A DNA stretch of 20,000 nt from Glandiceps talaboti (lineage: Eukaryota > Hemichordata > Enteropneusta > Spengelidae). This document shows positions 1 to 11,412 of this stretch, one piece after another; positions within the stretch are counted from its first letter, which is position 1; every line of letters begins with the position of its first letter. The notes beneath the pieces are model-generated. The model worked only from the letters and a program-made list of their open reading frames with translations. It was not told the DNA's origin and did no database searches. The position numbers and the translations under genes are program-made. The stretch is taken from positions 9,533,408-9,553,407 of the forward strand of contig NC_135550.1 of assembly GCF_964340395.1 (NCBI RefSeq), in the 5' to 3' direction.

Positions 1-100
1 TCCACCCACTCATCCACCCCCATCCACCCACTTACTCACCCACTCACTCACTCACTCACTCACTCACTCACTCACTCCCTCCCTCCCTCCCTCCCTCCCT
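1..100. repeat. CACT and CCCT microsatellite at the left edge
   Basis: Imperfect CCAC units pass into ACTC repeats (about 38-75) and CCCT repeats (76-99). It probably continues left of the window. Confidence 0.95.
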
Positions 101-1730
<1,630 letters not shown>

Positions 1731-2035
1731 CTAGAACTATTCTAGTCTCGAAATATTAGTTAACATAATTCCAGACTATGCTTATTTTACATACTTGTTT
1801 GAGGGTGGATCAAGTTAAACTCGGGACGTGTGTCCTTACATGAGGCCTTATCAGTTAATATTCATACACTGGCGTTTGGAAACGTATGAGGGGCGAAATA
1901 GCATGACATGAACAATATTGTCTCAATACACAAGAATTTAATTTACGACCATGTAGTTTGCATAGTGACAATATCTTTGTGGGGACACTATGACGTCCGC
2001 AAAGCGATTAAAAGATAATCAATTACTCCACCACA

Positions 2036-2223
2036 TTACGACGTGAATAAGAAAATGTAGAAACACGCGTTTTTAACCTCATTTTGCATGTTTAATATTT
2101 GATTAAATAGTGTCTTTCTTTTGCATTGAAATCGAGTAGTTTGTTCCGATCGATTAGGTATGCGTGCGTGCAATATAGACAGTGAGACATCACTTTTCTC
2201 GACTTGTCCAAACAGTTGTATAC
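2036..2223 (-). CDS. Possible second exon of the secreted-protein gene
   Basis: An acceptor CTTCACTTCAAAG precedes an open frame of 61 codons to TAA. Its phase matches the donor at 2805, so the joined product would be 82 residues: signal peptide, then GIQLFGQVEKSD, a basic middle and two cysteines (FQCKRK and NACFY). No family is recognised. The match in phase could be chance (one in three), the end FYIFLFTS is unlike a typical secreted peptide, and no AATAAA follows closely. Confidence 0.22.
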
Positions 2224-2805
2224 CTTTGAAGTGAAGATTAAACACCATTTATTGTATTATTTACTAATTTGATTATAGTTTATGAAGTTGACCTGTAAAT
2301 GCCTCGGGTTAGATAACCTTAATTATTTAGTAAGATATTTATGTGTTTTCTATATGCCGAGTATGTTTAGTACAGTTGGGACTGTTTTTTAGTAGGTTAT
2401 TATTCTTCGTTGATTTTAAATGATACTGATGACTGAGTATCGAGTTTTTAATGACACGGGTCATTCTACCATTCCGCAAGGCGTACCTAGGAACTGAAAT
2501 TCTAATATAAATCGACAGTTAGATCACTTACTACTGCAATTGTAGTATATTAAACTGAATTGCTTTTGGATTGAGAAATTGATGTAGTGTATTTATGGCC
2601 TATCTGCTCTTATTAAACCCTCAACGAACGCTGTCGAAGCCAGTATATGAAACGACCACATCGGTCTGTCTTCATCTCACCCATCGAATACAAACACACA
2701 AATGCATTCACAAACGACTGAACTCATCGGTCGATCGATTCTCACACTGGTTGTAGTGTACACCTAAGTATTGTTAATGAAGTATAGAAACGAGTGTCTA
2801 CATAC

Positions 2806-2866
2806 CATGCGAGGCAAGCAGAACCACCGCAATCGTCAGGACAAGCACTAGTGTAACAGGCTTCAT
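2806..2866 (-). CDS. Putative first exon of a secreted protein (signal peptide)
   Basis: The minus strand has an ATG followed by 20 codons and one base, then a donor G|GTATGT. The peptide starts MKP, then a hydrophobic core VTLVLVLTIAVVLLA, then SH. This is a textbook signal peptide in length and layout, and alternate GTN, CTN and GCN codons make it unlikely to be low-complexity chance. A TATA box lies at 2981-2974, about 108 bases upstream of the ATG, leaving a short 5' UTR. The mature protein is not certain; a possible second exon is at 2223-2036. It is not part of the GH-like gene, which ends at 11166. Confidence 0.6.
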
Positions 2867-2973
2867 CTCTCTGATGTATTTACATTGGTTGGTGTGGCTA
2901 CGGACAGCAGACTTTAGCTAGCGGACAGGGGGGCTGATGCACTCGAGTCAGCAGAAAGTTCACATATGCAGTA

Positions 2974-2981
2974 CCTTTATA
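2974..2981 (-). promoter_or_regulatory. TATA box for the signal-peptide exon
   Basis: The minus strand reads TATAAAGG. It would place transcription start near 2950 and a 5' UTR of about 80 bases before the ATG at 2866. Confidence 0.5.
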
Positions 2982-2989
2982 CAGTGATC

Positions 2990-4677
2990 ACGGGGTGTTG
3001 CTTTGTCAAATTGAGTAATGTTCTGGATGAGATGTTTCGCTGGCAACGCTTGACAGGATATTTAAACCAACCAATCAACGTATAGCATAGCAATTTATTA
3101 TCTTCCTATTGCAGGAAAATGACGTCGCATTCTCGACCATTGTATGGCAGAAGCCAAAGAGGCCGGCGGGAGGTTAGGCAGTAAATTTCAAATCTCACAA
3201 GAATTATTTCCAAGATATGTATTAAAAACCCGACTGCACGCTTACCTGACCATGAGTTTAGATACTTGTTTATTTTCCCAATTTTCATTGAAGCAATGGT
3301 AAATATGACTAGTAACATGATCTATATATAAAATCATGAACTTCTAATAAGAAGATACTATACCAGCATGTTGAGGTTTACCAATTTCTGAAAATTTCAA
3401 CATGCTCTTAAAAAGGGGAAGATGGAAGATCCGTCGTCCTTAGAACACTATACTAACAAATTAAACCTAATTGTTTCTTGTTCTTTCGCAGAGTCTGCAG
3501 TTTCTACTCAATAAAGCTATATGATACAAAAGATGGACTACGTCAGGTTTGATACCATTTTAAAAAAAGGATTAAAGCAATTTGGTTTCTTTGGGTCATT
3601 GGCCAGTGTGTAATGGGAAAAACACAATCAAACTTGATTTGATTACTGCCTACAAAACACCTGCCAGGAAATATTTCCCTAGCGATGTTGTATCTGAGCA
3701 GATATCGGAACGCTTCTGTTGTGGGAAAAAATAAGCATGGCGTATAGTTTTTCTCTGGTGAGTCAACGACTGAAGGTATTTTTGTACTCATCTACTTAGG
3801 AGGTGTAATATTTCCTTTTTTTCTGTACTTTTCATAGCATCATTGAATTTAATTATTCTGCCACGTACGTCTTATAGGGTTCATGGACGTGTATTTGAAA
3901 TTATAATTCAAAGTTAACGAATCAGTGACTTGAATCTGAACTCGCATTCCTGAACTTGACAACTGTTGTACGGAATTAATCAAACCCACCTTCATGTTCA
4001 TAACCATCTAACCTTCGACACGTCGTTCGATATTGGGTCAACTAAGTCTGAATGACAAAGTTTCCGTTTCTATTTCCAAAGGATTAACTTGGAGTGTGTC
4101 TTCAAAGCAATGCACAAAAAGTCTCTGCCGTTAAATGATGAACAATGAACGAGTGAGTGAATGTTTGACGCAATTGAAAATACCAAAATATAACCTAATT
4201 GATCAGTTAATTCAGCCTTAGAAATAGTTGTGAGTTCTCCGCAAAAGAATCCAATGTATGTCACAAAATCATACACCATAGTATATAATGAAGCTTGAGG
4301 TTTGTTTCGGGTAGAAAATTTAGATGTATATTAATTCCACTGCTGTAATGAGCTTTAAAAGTAAATTGTATGATATAATTGATTTCTGTGTAATAGAGTA
4401 GCGTTTAAATTACAATTTATTGAACTCTGAGCGATTACTTAACAGAACATCATTATATTCAATTGAATTATCGGAGGTTATAAACTCGTATACTGAAGTA
4501 GATGATCGACAAATCTCCATGTATCAATAAATACCTTTGGATATTATTTTTAGAGTCCGACTTTTTTTTAAAAATGGTTATTTATAACGAATAAGTCCGA
4601 CTTGTTTAAATAATCTCCCATAAAATTTCCACTCTTGCGTAGGAGAAGGGTCGTTCACTCTATTTTCAGGATGCATA
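2990..4677. other. Intergenic, nothing supported
   Basis: Only short chance frames without family resemblance on either strand. A perfect 10-base inverted repeat (3365-3374 and 3397-3406) is within what chance gives in a region this size. Confidence 0.5.
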
Positions 4678-4746
4678 TGACGTCATCAGTTCTATGAAAT
4701 GAACATTGCAATATTACAATCTTTGTGACGTAATGTTCTGACGTCA
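4678..4746. promoter_or_regulatory. Cluster of three CRE-like sites
   Basis: TGACGTCA occurs at 4678-4685 and 4739-4746, with TGACGTAA at 4726-4733. These are exact or near-exact CREB/ATF sites within 69 bases. A TATA box follows 43 bases downstream, so the arrangement resembles a cAMP-responsive promoter. Confidence 0.5.
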
Positions 4747-4789
4747 TCGTAAAGCACACAGTCGAGTCAGATGTTTATGGCAGGTTACT

Positions 4790-4797
4790 TATAAAAG
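4790..4797 (+). promoter_or_regulatory. TATA box downstream of the CRE cluster
   Basis: TATAAAAG on the plus strand lies 43 bases after the last CRE. A start site near 4820 is implied. No known gene is placed here, so the promoter is a hypothesis. Confidence 0.4.
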
Positions 4798-4867
4798 GAT
4801 TGTTAGGGTTTGTCGTATTCCCTCCCCCTGTAAATTGTTAGTTTTACCATATGTATAATATTCTTCA

Positions 4868-4892
4868 ATGTTAAAATGTTTAGCGGCGTATG
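4868..4892 (+). CDS. Possible short first coding exon after the CRE/TATA promoter
   Basis: An ATG at 4868 opens eight codons (MLKCLAAY) and one base, ending at a strong donor G|GTAAGT. It sits about 50 bases after the implied start site. A downstream exon was not found, and the upstream sequence could equally be a non-coding first exon. Confidence 0.15.
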
Positions 4893-4899
4893 GTAAGTT

Positions 4900-7800
4900 A
4901 TTTGCTCATCGGGCAGTGCATTCAGTAAAGGTATGAGAAAAGATGAATCACTTTTAGTACAACCGTTCTCACGTGACCATTACATTCCGATGATGGGATT
5001 TAGCAATTCAGTCTTTGATCAAAACAGCAACACTTTTAGCAAAGCCTTAATCCTGAAATGTTTCATAATTCTCACATAACTACTACATTTTGTATATTGT
5101 GTAAATCAAGTACGCGGTATTTGATAAAAAATTGCATTCCCTTGAACTGTATTCGTATATTAAAATAGTCACTATATTCAGCTGCATGGAATACATTACC
5201 GAATTGCGCATTTTTTGCGCTTTACTGCACAAGAAATGATAATGTCGATCCTTATCCCTTAATTTGATGTGTCTTTTTAAATTCTACAATAGATTAACTT
5301 CTCAATTTTAATTTCCCAGACGTAACATTGACATTCAACTCAGCACCCCCAAAAAGTGGATTTCTGAATAAGACTCTCTCCTTCTTGCCATTCAGTTAAA
5401 TATGGTGATGTGAGTTCGACTATCTCTCACACTTTCTTGAATCCTTACACAACTATTTTGTGCAACCGGATATATTACAGAGGGAACCTGGCGTCGACGC
5501 CGGATCTTTTAGATGTTGAGGAAACGACTAAAACTTGACTACCGCTTTAAATGACGGTTTTACGTAATCCACAATGTTTGTCGTTTCCTGAGAAAGTTTC
5601 ATGTATCATTTATATCAACCAATCCGTTCCATTGAAAAAATTTGAGTTGAAACACTTCGCGGCGTTTTTTTTTATGAATATCTTGTCATCTGAGTTGGCC
5701 CACACGGTATGATGAATTAATATGCTTTAATCATTAATGAAGCTAAAGGTTACATATTTTCCGGAGTTGACGGAGCGTACAGGGGCCAAATGTAGGGGCT
5801 TGCATATTATATATGGAATGATGAGATATGTTCTATTCTTCACTTACATACAGCAGAAGAAAGTAAAGCTGCACAGGAATATAATTCAAAATTGCTTGGA
5901 TTTGTCTCTTGTTGCAGGGGTGATGATTTGTATACATTGTAATACAATTGTTGCACTTCTCTTTCTTTTGTAGAGAGTGATTTACTAAACAAGGTCTACA
6001 TGAAAGACAGCGCGTCCCTGTGATAATTTTGATGGACAAAACAAAGACATGCATCATATCATTTTTGTACACTACGTGCGGATTATATGTAGACATATGC
6101 AACATGTACATAAATCTACATTGCAAGTGACAGACGCAAAGAACAATTGTATCTGTTCTGTCTTTTGTTTCTGCACAACTTATTTTCCTCAGCTGTATCA
6201 GGATCACCAAATTCGTACTTCTTTTAACTCGAACTATTCATATGTACGTTGAAAATTAAAGATCTAAAATATATGAGAAACGAAACTGTTTCCATGACAA
6301 CCATCTAACGATACTCGGAGTGTGTCATGCACTGACGATATGAACTTTTCATCCTCTGTTTCCTGTTCTTAGCGTGCAAAGTCGTCTGGCTAATTTTGTT
6401 CAATCTGAACAGCTGCTTTTGAAGTACCGCAAAGACCAAGAGAACTTGTTTCCTGATAGCATATTGGAAAAAAACATAAATCGAAGAGGCTTTACATGAA
6501 CATGTAACGTACCGCTCAAAGAAGAGGGTTTGAAAGCATATCGAATATCTCCCAACAACAGAAAAAATTGGACAACGGCCTGTTTTCCTCGCTCTTTCAA
6601 TCCTGCAACAATCTCAAAATGTAACTACTTCATATTAATATTGCTTGTAATTTTACTGATAGAAGGAGAAGCATTTTGCAACATTAGCTTAACTAACTGG
6701 AAGGTTAGATTTAATGCGCCACCCACTTGCTTCAATATTTTTAAGTGCTGTATTAGCAAATGAAACAGTTCTGATGGTTTCCCATGAATGTTTGTTCTAG
6801 AATAATTACAAGTCAAATCAGATGCAAAAGCTTCCCCACAGGTTGTACTTTCCTCTCAACTCTCCACATTTATCAATAGGGGAAACTCCATGGGAGATAG
6901 GGCGATGCTTTCATCCGGAGAAACCATTCAATAGCAATGTCTGATGGTAAAACTGGATAAATTAAATATATTAAGGCAATTATTATTGGAGGAGTACTTT
7001 CATTGGCTTTCACCAAACACATTTTTTAACCTGTGGGATAGGATTATCCTTGTAGCAACTAAATATACGTGATGATGTGATAAGTCGTTTAAAAAAGCTA
7101 TCAAAATTGCGAAATTCATTTTGTAAATTTTATCTCTAGAATTTTTTTCCGAAGGGAACGAAAATATATCAAAAATGATTGTAAAAAAACCCCCGATTCG
7201 ACCACGCTGTAATGATGCATCGTGCATCGTAATCCATCATAGAGTCATCGGTATAACCTTAGCAATTCCGCGATGAGTTTTATCGCTATTTACGGCACCG
7301 GTAAAACTTCAAAACGTTGTCTACAATATTGAATTATGGTCAAGTTATATTTAAAAAAATAAAGTTTTGAGAAACAAAATATTGATCCAATCCTAAAACA
7401 ACTAACGGATGTTTTTTTCTCGGCAGCCTAAGTAGGTTCACATATGCTGCCCACGCAGTCATGGTGATATACAACATTCGGTGCCCTTTATGGATCACAA
7501 GTTTATAACAACCAATTACCAGAATTACTTCAAAAGTGCCACGCAAATATAACCACGTGAATGCAATGTATTGCTTGATGTGTCTGTATTTTGCACTCAT
7601 TTTGTATTAATTTGATATGAACTAACCATAAAATTTTGTTTCAGTTTCTCGTCTGTAGAGATAGCATCGATATAGTTATTAGGACAAAGCAATATACTAC
7701 TCGCTTCCCATGACACCTATTACGGTTCAAAGGCCGAGTTGATAATGCTACCCTGCAGCTAATGATATTTGATGAAAACGAAGGAATTAGCACCCTGGTT

Positions 7801-8639
7801 TAGCTGGAACATTCTCTGTATTCCATTTTTTTTCAAAGTCCGAGAGCTTTCTTTCACAATTATATTATACTTCAAGGCCTGAACGATTGAGTTAAAGTGC
7901 GGTGGAATCTTTGTTCACTCCTCCGTCATCCACATTGAATTTTTCACTTTTTTCTGTATACAAACTCTTTGAAGGAACTAATACAATGATTAATTATTTG
8001 ACGTTTCCCCCAGAGAGGTTATGTCGCCTGGAAAAATGTCTGCAATCGATGGCTATACCCGTCTAACTTTTGACTGATTACATGAGCGAAAAAGAACCAA
8101 GAGAGTATTCCATGATAAATAACTAACCCATGTAAATATAGTGAGTTCTGCAGTTGAATAATGATAAGTCATTTTTCGTACATTTATGAATGATCATTTG
8201 CTTACCATATATATGATGTGTTCAGGACTTTCGAGACGTCGAACCGCTTGAAGCAATAACGTTCATCAATAAAAAGAGAAACTTTTAGAACATGACGGCC
8301 CACACTGTCGGGAGCTTTAACCGCATAAGAGGCTAATTTCATTTCTGTAGTAATTTTGTCCCACTCATCGAGCAGAGTAGATTACATCCCAGAGGATATA
8401 TGATAGAAAATATAATTGAATACACATTTAATTTTTTTGACGTTTGTTCAAAATGAATTTTTGTGATTATATTGAATTGGACATAAGGAAACACCACGCC
8501 CATAGAGTAATCAATTTGCTATTGAAGAGCATTGCACTTTCATTAGCATTTCCAAGAAAGTTATGGACTCATACTTGTACAGGCTATTCCTTTTTAAGCC
8601 AAGCAGGTGTTTTAGAGGGTAAGTAATTCCAAGAGAACC
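4900..8639. other. Intergenic, nothing supported
   Basis: AT-rich sequence with scattered short frames on both strands, all without recognisable motifs. If the promoter at 4678-4797 is real, downstream exons on the plus strand could hide here; none is identifiable by eye. A 60-codon frame at 8444-8626 ends at a donor-like GGGTAAGT but matches nothing I know. Confidence 0.45.
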
Positions 8640-8776
8640 CAACAATGGATGGATTTCCCACTTGTCTTAGTGTTGTATTTATTATGTTGTAATATTTGGG
8701 GAGGCTTTGTAAACCAAGTCACATTTCCAATTTTTTTCTTTTGGACAAATAAAGATTATCATTATTATTATTATTA
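8640..8776 (+). mobile_element. LINE-like 3' end with (ATT)n tail
   Basis: A T-rich 3'-UTR-like stretch leads to AATAAA at 8748-8753, then GATTATC and five ATT units (8761-8776). A poly(A) signal immediately before a simple ATT tail is typical of retrotransposon 3' ends. No reverse-transcriptase coding is recognisable upstream and the 5' limit is a guess. Confidence 0.5.
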
Positions 8777-9307
8777 ACAAGTGTTGATGATGAAGGTAAA
8801 ATTCAATATTTGTTCAAGCACGTAGGGCAATGAATCTATCAACTTTTTGTTGAAGTATTTCATGAATGCGCATGCGCAAATTAGAAAGTTAGTCAACTCT
8901 GTCGTAGCTAGACAGCAGGCCTTCTAGAGCTATCTGGTTTTTTTAACCGCCAGCCACACATAACATAATTGTTTGGTATTTAAACGTAGGAATAATCGAA
9001 AGTTTTAAGACTGATTCACTTTTCCAGTAAAATTAAGACGCCGTGATAAATGCAAAGAGTATACAGTCATGATTGAACTTATTAATAAGGACTGTTTTAC
9101 TTGTTACCTTTACACGCCTACAATCGCACACAATTATCGTCATCCGCCAACCTTATAATCTCATGGCACAGTAGTTTCAACTTCAAACGTTCTATTACAC
9201 TCTATTACCATTTACCAATTGATAATGGTACAGTAGGAACATTGGCATTGTGATCGTGAATACACAAATAACGCTTTTTAGTAAATATTCTGAAGTTTTA
9301 CCTGTAA

Positions 9308-9667
9308 GGCCTAAAAAAAGGGTTTGGTTCTGGTTACCCGACCCCCACCTTGTTTTTCACTGCCGACCATCGACTTATCTTACGTATTCGGGGAAAAACA
9401 AAATAAAATCGCGAAAATTGTGAAGTCTCGCGAGAAATAGTGGATGCGGAAACTGACATCAACTTAAAAAGGCATTATAAAACTGTTATTCCCATTTGTA
9501 ATGGCTGTACATCTGATGGGAAGAAACCAATAACACAGAGACCATATAGAAAACAACGGAAAACATAACTACCTGAACTTAACCAGACACACGCACATGG
9601 TAAAAAATCTAAGTACCCCACCTATTCTAAAATTGAGCGTAATCGGAGCCACACTTTTTTAAAGGCC
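9308..9667. mobile_element. Harbinger-like MITE (360 bp, TAA target duplication)
   Basis: The left end starts GGCCTAAAAAAAGGG. The reverse complement of the right end starts GGCCTTTAAAAAAGTG. Both continue with related text (about three-quarters identical over 30 bases) to GGTTAC and GATTAC. TAA sits directly outside both ends (9305-9307 and 9668-9670). A 3-bp TAA/TTA duplication with GG-starting termini is the hallmark of PIF/Harbinger elements (family knowledge). No transposase ORF is present, so it would be non-autonomous. It contains the palindrome TCTCGCGAGA at 9426-9435. Confidence 0.65.
9426..9435. promoter_or_regulatory. TCTCGCGAGA palindrome
   Basis: This exact 10-base palindrome is a known animal promoter element bound by BANP in vertebrates. 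It lies inside the MITE, with no gene near, so function here is only a possibility. Confidence 0.3.
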
Positions 9668-9670
9668 TAA

Positions 9671-10939
9671 GTGTGTATTTCATATTGGTCAGACTACACT
9701 ATCAAGTAGTCATTGCTGTTGACTATGAAAATTTGGTTAGCTTTTGCAAATATATATTTTTTTAAAAATCCAAACACCTGCAATTGTAGGTAAATTCAGA
9801 AGAATAAAATTCTAAAAGATTACAGTGAATAGCAGTGTATCTTACACAACACAATATTAATAACCAATGCGTTACTTCAAATAAAAATTTTATCAGTTGA
9901 AGTCGAAGAAAAACAGAACTTGACGAATCAACGACTTGAAACGTAAACAGTTTTAATGATTACTTGTCTTACGTGACAAAGGTAAATAAGTATGTTTATT
10001 CATCACGTGACATAACTTTCTACTTTATTTGATTACAAATTTCAAGATATGAGTGCCGTGTAAAGGCCATAGCCCCGTTTCAACTTCCTTTGATGAATCG
10101 TACCTCGCGTCGAATTGCATTAATTAACCCCCTTTCGTTTTTTTCCTTCACCATTGCAAGTTGCATAACCCTTAGACATAACTTGTCAAAATAGGTCAGC
10201 CGTGTTTCTATTTTGAGAACGCTCTGTGGTTTACCGTCATCTCTGCTACTTGACGGGATGTGAACTCGCGAACCCACAGTGTGTCATTTTAACTGAGCAG
10301 TAGGAACGGAATAATTTCATAAAATTATCTTAGTTACGAATGTAACAGTTCATTCAGGTGTAACTGTAAGACTGGTTACATCGCCACGGCTCACTGACCG
10401 ATTGAATTCCCAAAACGGCGATGTATTATTTATTGTTCTCTGTTCAAATAAGATGGTTTACGGGGGCAACTGTTTTATTGCAAGATGTCAAAATACGCCC
10501 CTTCAATCTTGTTCCTTAGTACAAAAGTAATTGCAAATAATTTCAATGTATCATGATGGAAAGGCAGACTATTTGTTTATATGATTGACCTTTTCAAATG
10601 TTTTAATTCGTGGGCGTGTATGAATAGCGCCCTCAGACAACATAGATACTCAGACCTTTAAAGTGTATTCTATTGTCAGAAATGTGATTTTTTGTCATTT
10701 TACAGTTTTATAAATTGGTCTATTTATTCCGTATTCGGCACTGAAACTGTTACATAACACTGATAACTTCTTTACGTAGTTTCATGGCATGAAATAAAAA
10801 TACCACGAAGTTCTGCTGAACAGACGGAGGATCAAAGTAAAATCTAGAGATATATTTTGCCCTATGGTTATTGAAAAATGAACATACTAATAAAATAATG
10901 GTTTAGAGAATTTTTGTCATAGACTCTTACAAATCATAC
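9671..10939. other. Intergenic, apart from the tRNA-like repeat
   Basis: No exon or element recognised except the possible SINE fragment at 10090-10310. It covers the region beyond the 3' end of the GH-like gene. Confidence 0.5.
10090..10310 (-). mobile_element. Possible tRNA-related repeat (SINE fragment)
   Basis: The minus strand reads CTGCTCAGTTAAAATGAC, like a D arm/A box. Soon after comes GGGTTCGCGAGTTCACATCCC, like a T arm with a B box. They are too close for an intact tRNA, so the anticodon region is missing or decayed. About 170 bases of non-tRNA body follow. The far end is uncertain. Confidence 0.35.
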
Positions 10940-11250
10940 GACGCCAACATTTTGTGTACAAGCTGTAGTCCCCATTCGACAGGTGTATCTGCATACGGTC
11001 AAGTTTCAGGGACAGTTCCATTTTATTTGATGATGTGTGTATGGTAGTCAGATCATAAATAGACTCCTATGTATTGATAAGTGGGGCATTGTTCGTTGAC
11101 AGGTGAATCTACACTCTGCTAGATTTGATGAGGTGTTGTATCAGTATCTATACCAGCATCTACTTTTAATAAGGATGGCACTGTCCGTTTGACAGGTGCA
11201 TCAGCATTCTACCAGATTCAGGGACAGTGCATTTAATTTGATGAGGTGTG
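10940..11250. repeat. Degenerate three-copy tandem segment across the GH-like stop codon
   Basis: GACAGGTG recurs at 10978, 11098 and 11191. Each copy is followed by related text ending in TTTGATGAGGTGT or TTTGATGATGTGT. The copies are offset by 120 and 93 bases, and the middle one has an internal deletion. The right copy is the end of the last coding exon and the other two are in the 3' flank. The stretch before GACAGGTG is also similar between the middle and right copies. Confidence 0.65.
11022..11027 (-). terminator. Candidate poly(A) signal of the GH-like gene
   Basis: On the minus strand this reads AATAAA, about 140 nt past the stop codon. It is the first exact copy downstream. It lies inside the degenerate repeat copy furthest from the gene. 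Confidence 0.4.
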
Positions 11251-11412
11251 GTCATATCATCAGTGTATACAACGGTGAATTCGACGACTTCATTGACACC
11301 ACCCTGTAAAGTTAAAATGACGTCACTAGTGTACGTCATAATTTCCAACACGCGTTGTGGTGACATCTTCACCCACTTGGCCAATTCACCAAGAATCAAG
11401 ACGCTTCTTTCT
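11166..11412 (-). CDS. GH-like gene, last coding exon with TAA stop
   Basis: The acceptor is CCATTTTAG. The first base completes the Gly codon, and 81 codons plus TAA follow. It encodes LILGELAKWVKMSPQR and then beta strands, as expected for the end of a glycosidase C-terminal domain. The last 25 or so codons match degenerate copies in the 3' flank (10978-11140), so this end may be a recent and variable tail. Confidence 0.83.

Noticed and set aside
3365-3406. Perfect 10-base inverted repeat with a 22-base loop, considered as a small RNA hairpin
   Set aside because: The stem is too short for a microRNA precursor, and about one such repeat is expected by chance in 20 kb.
5207-5221. GCGCA/TGCGC hairpin with T-rich loop, considered as a terminator
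   Set aside because: The five-base stem is trivial, and such terminators do not apply in this kind of genome.
8444-8626. 60-codon plus-strand frame ending at a donor-like GGGTAAGT
   Set aside because: No family resemblance, no promoter, and it abuts a retrotransposon tail; one donor-like match is not enough.
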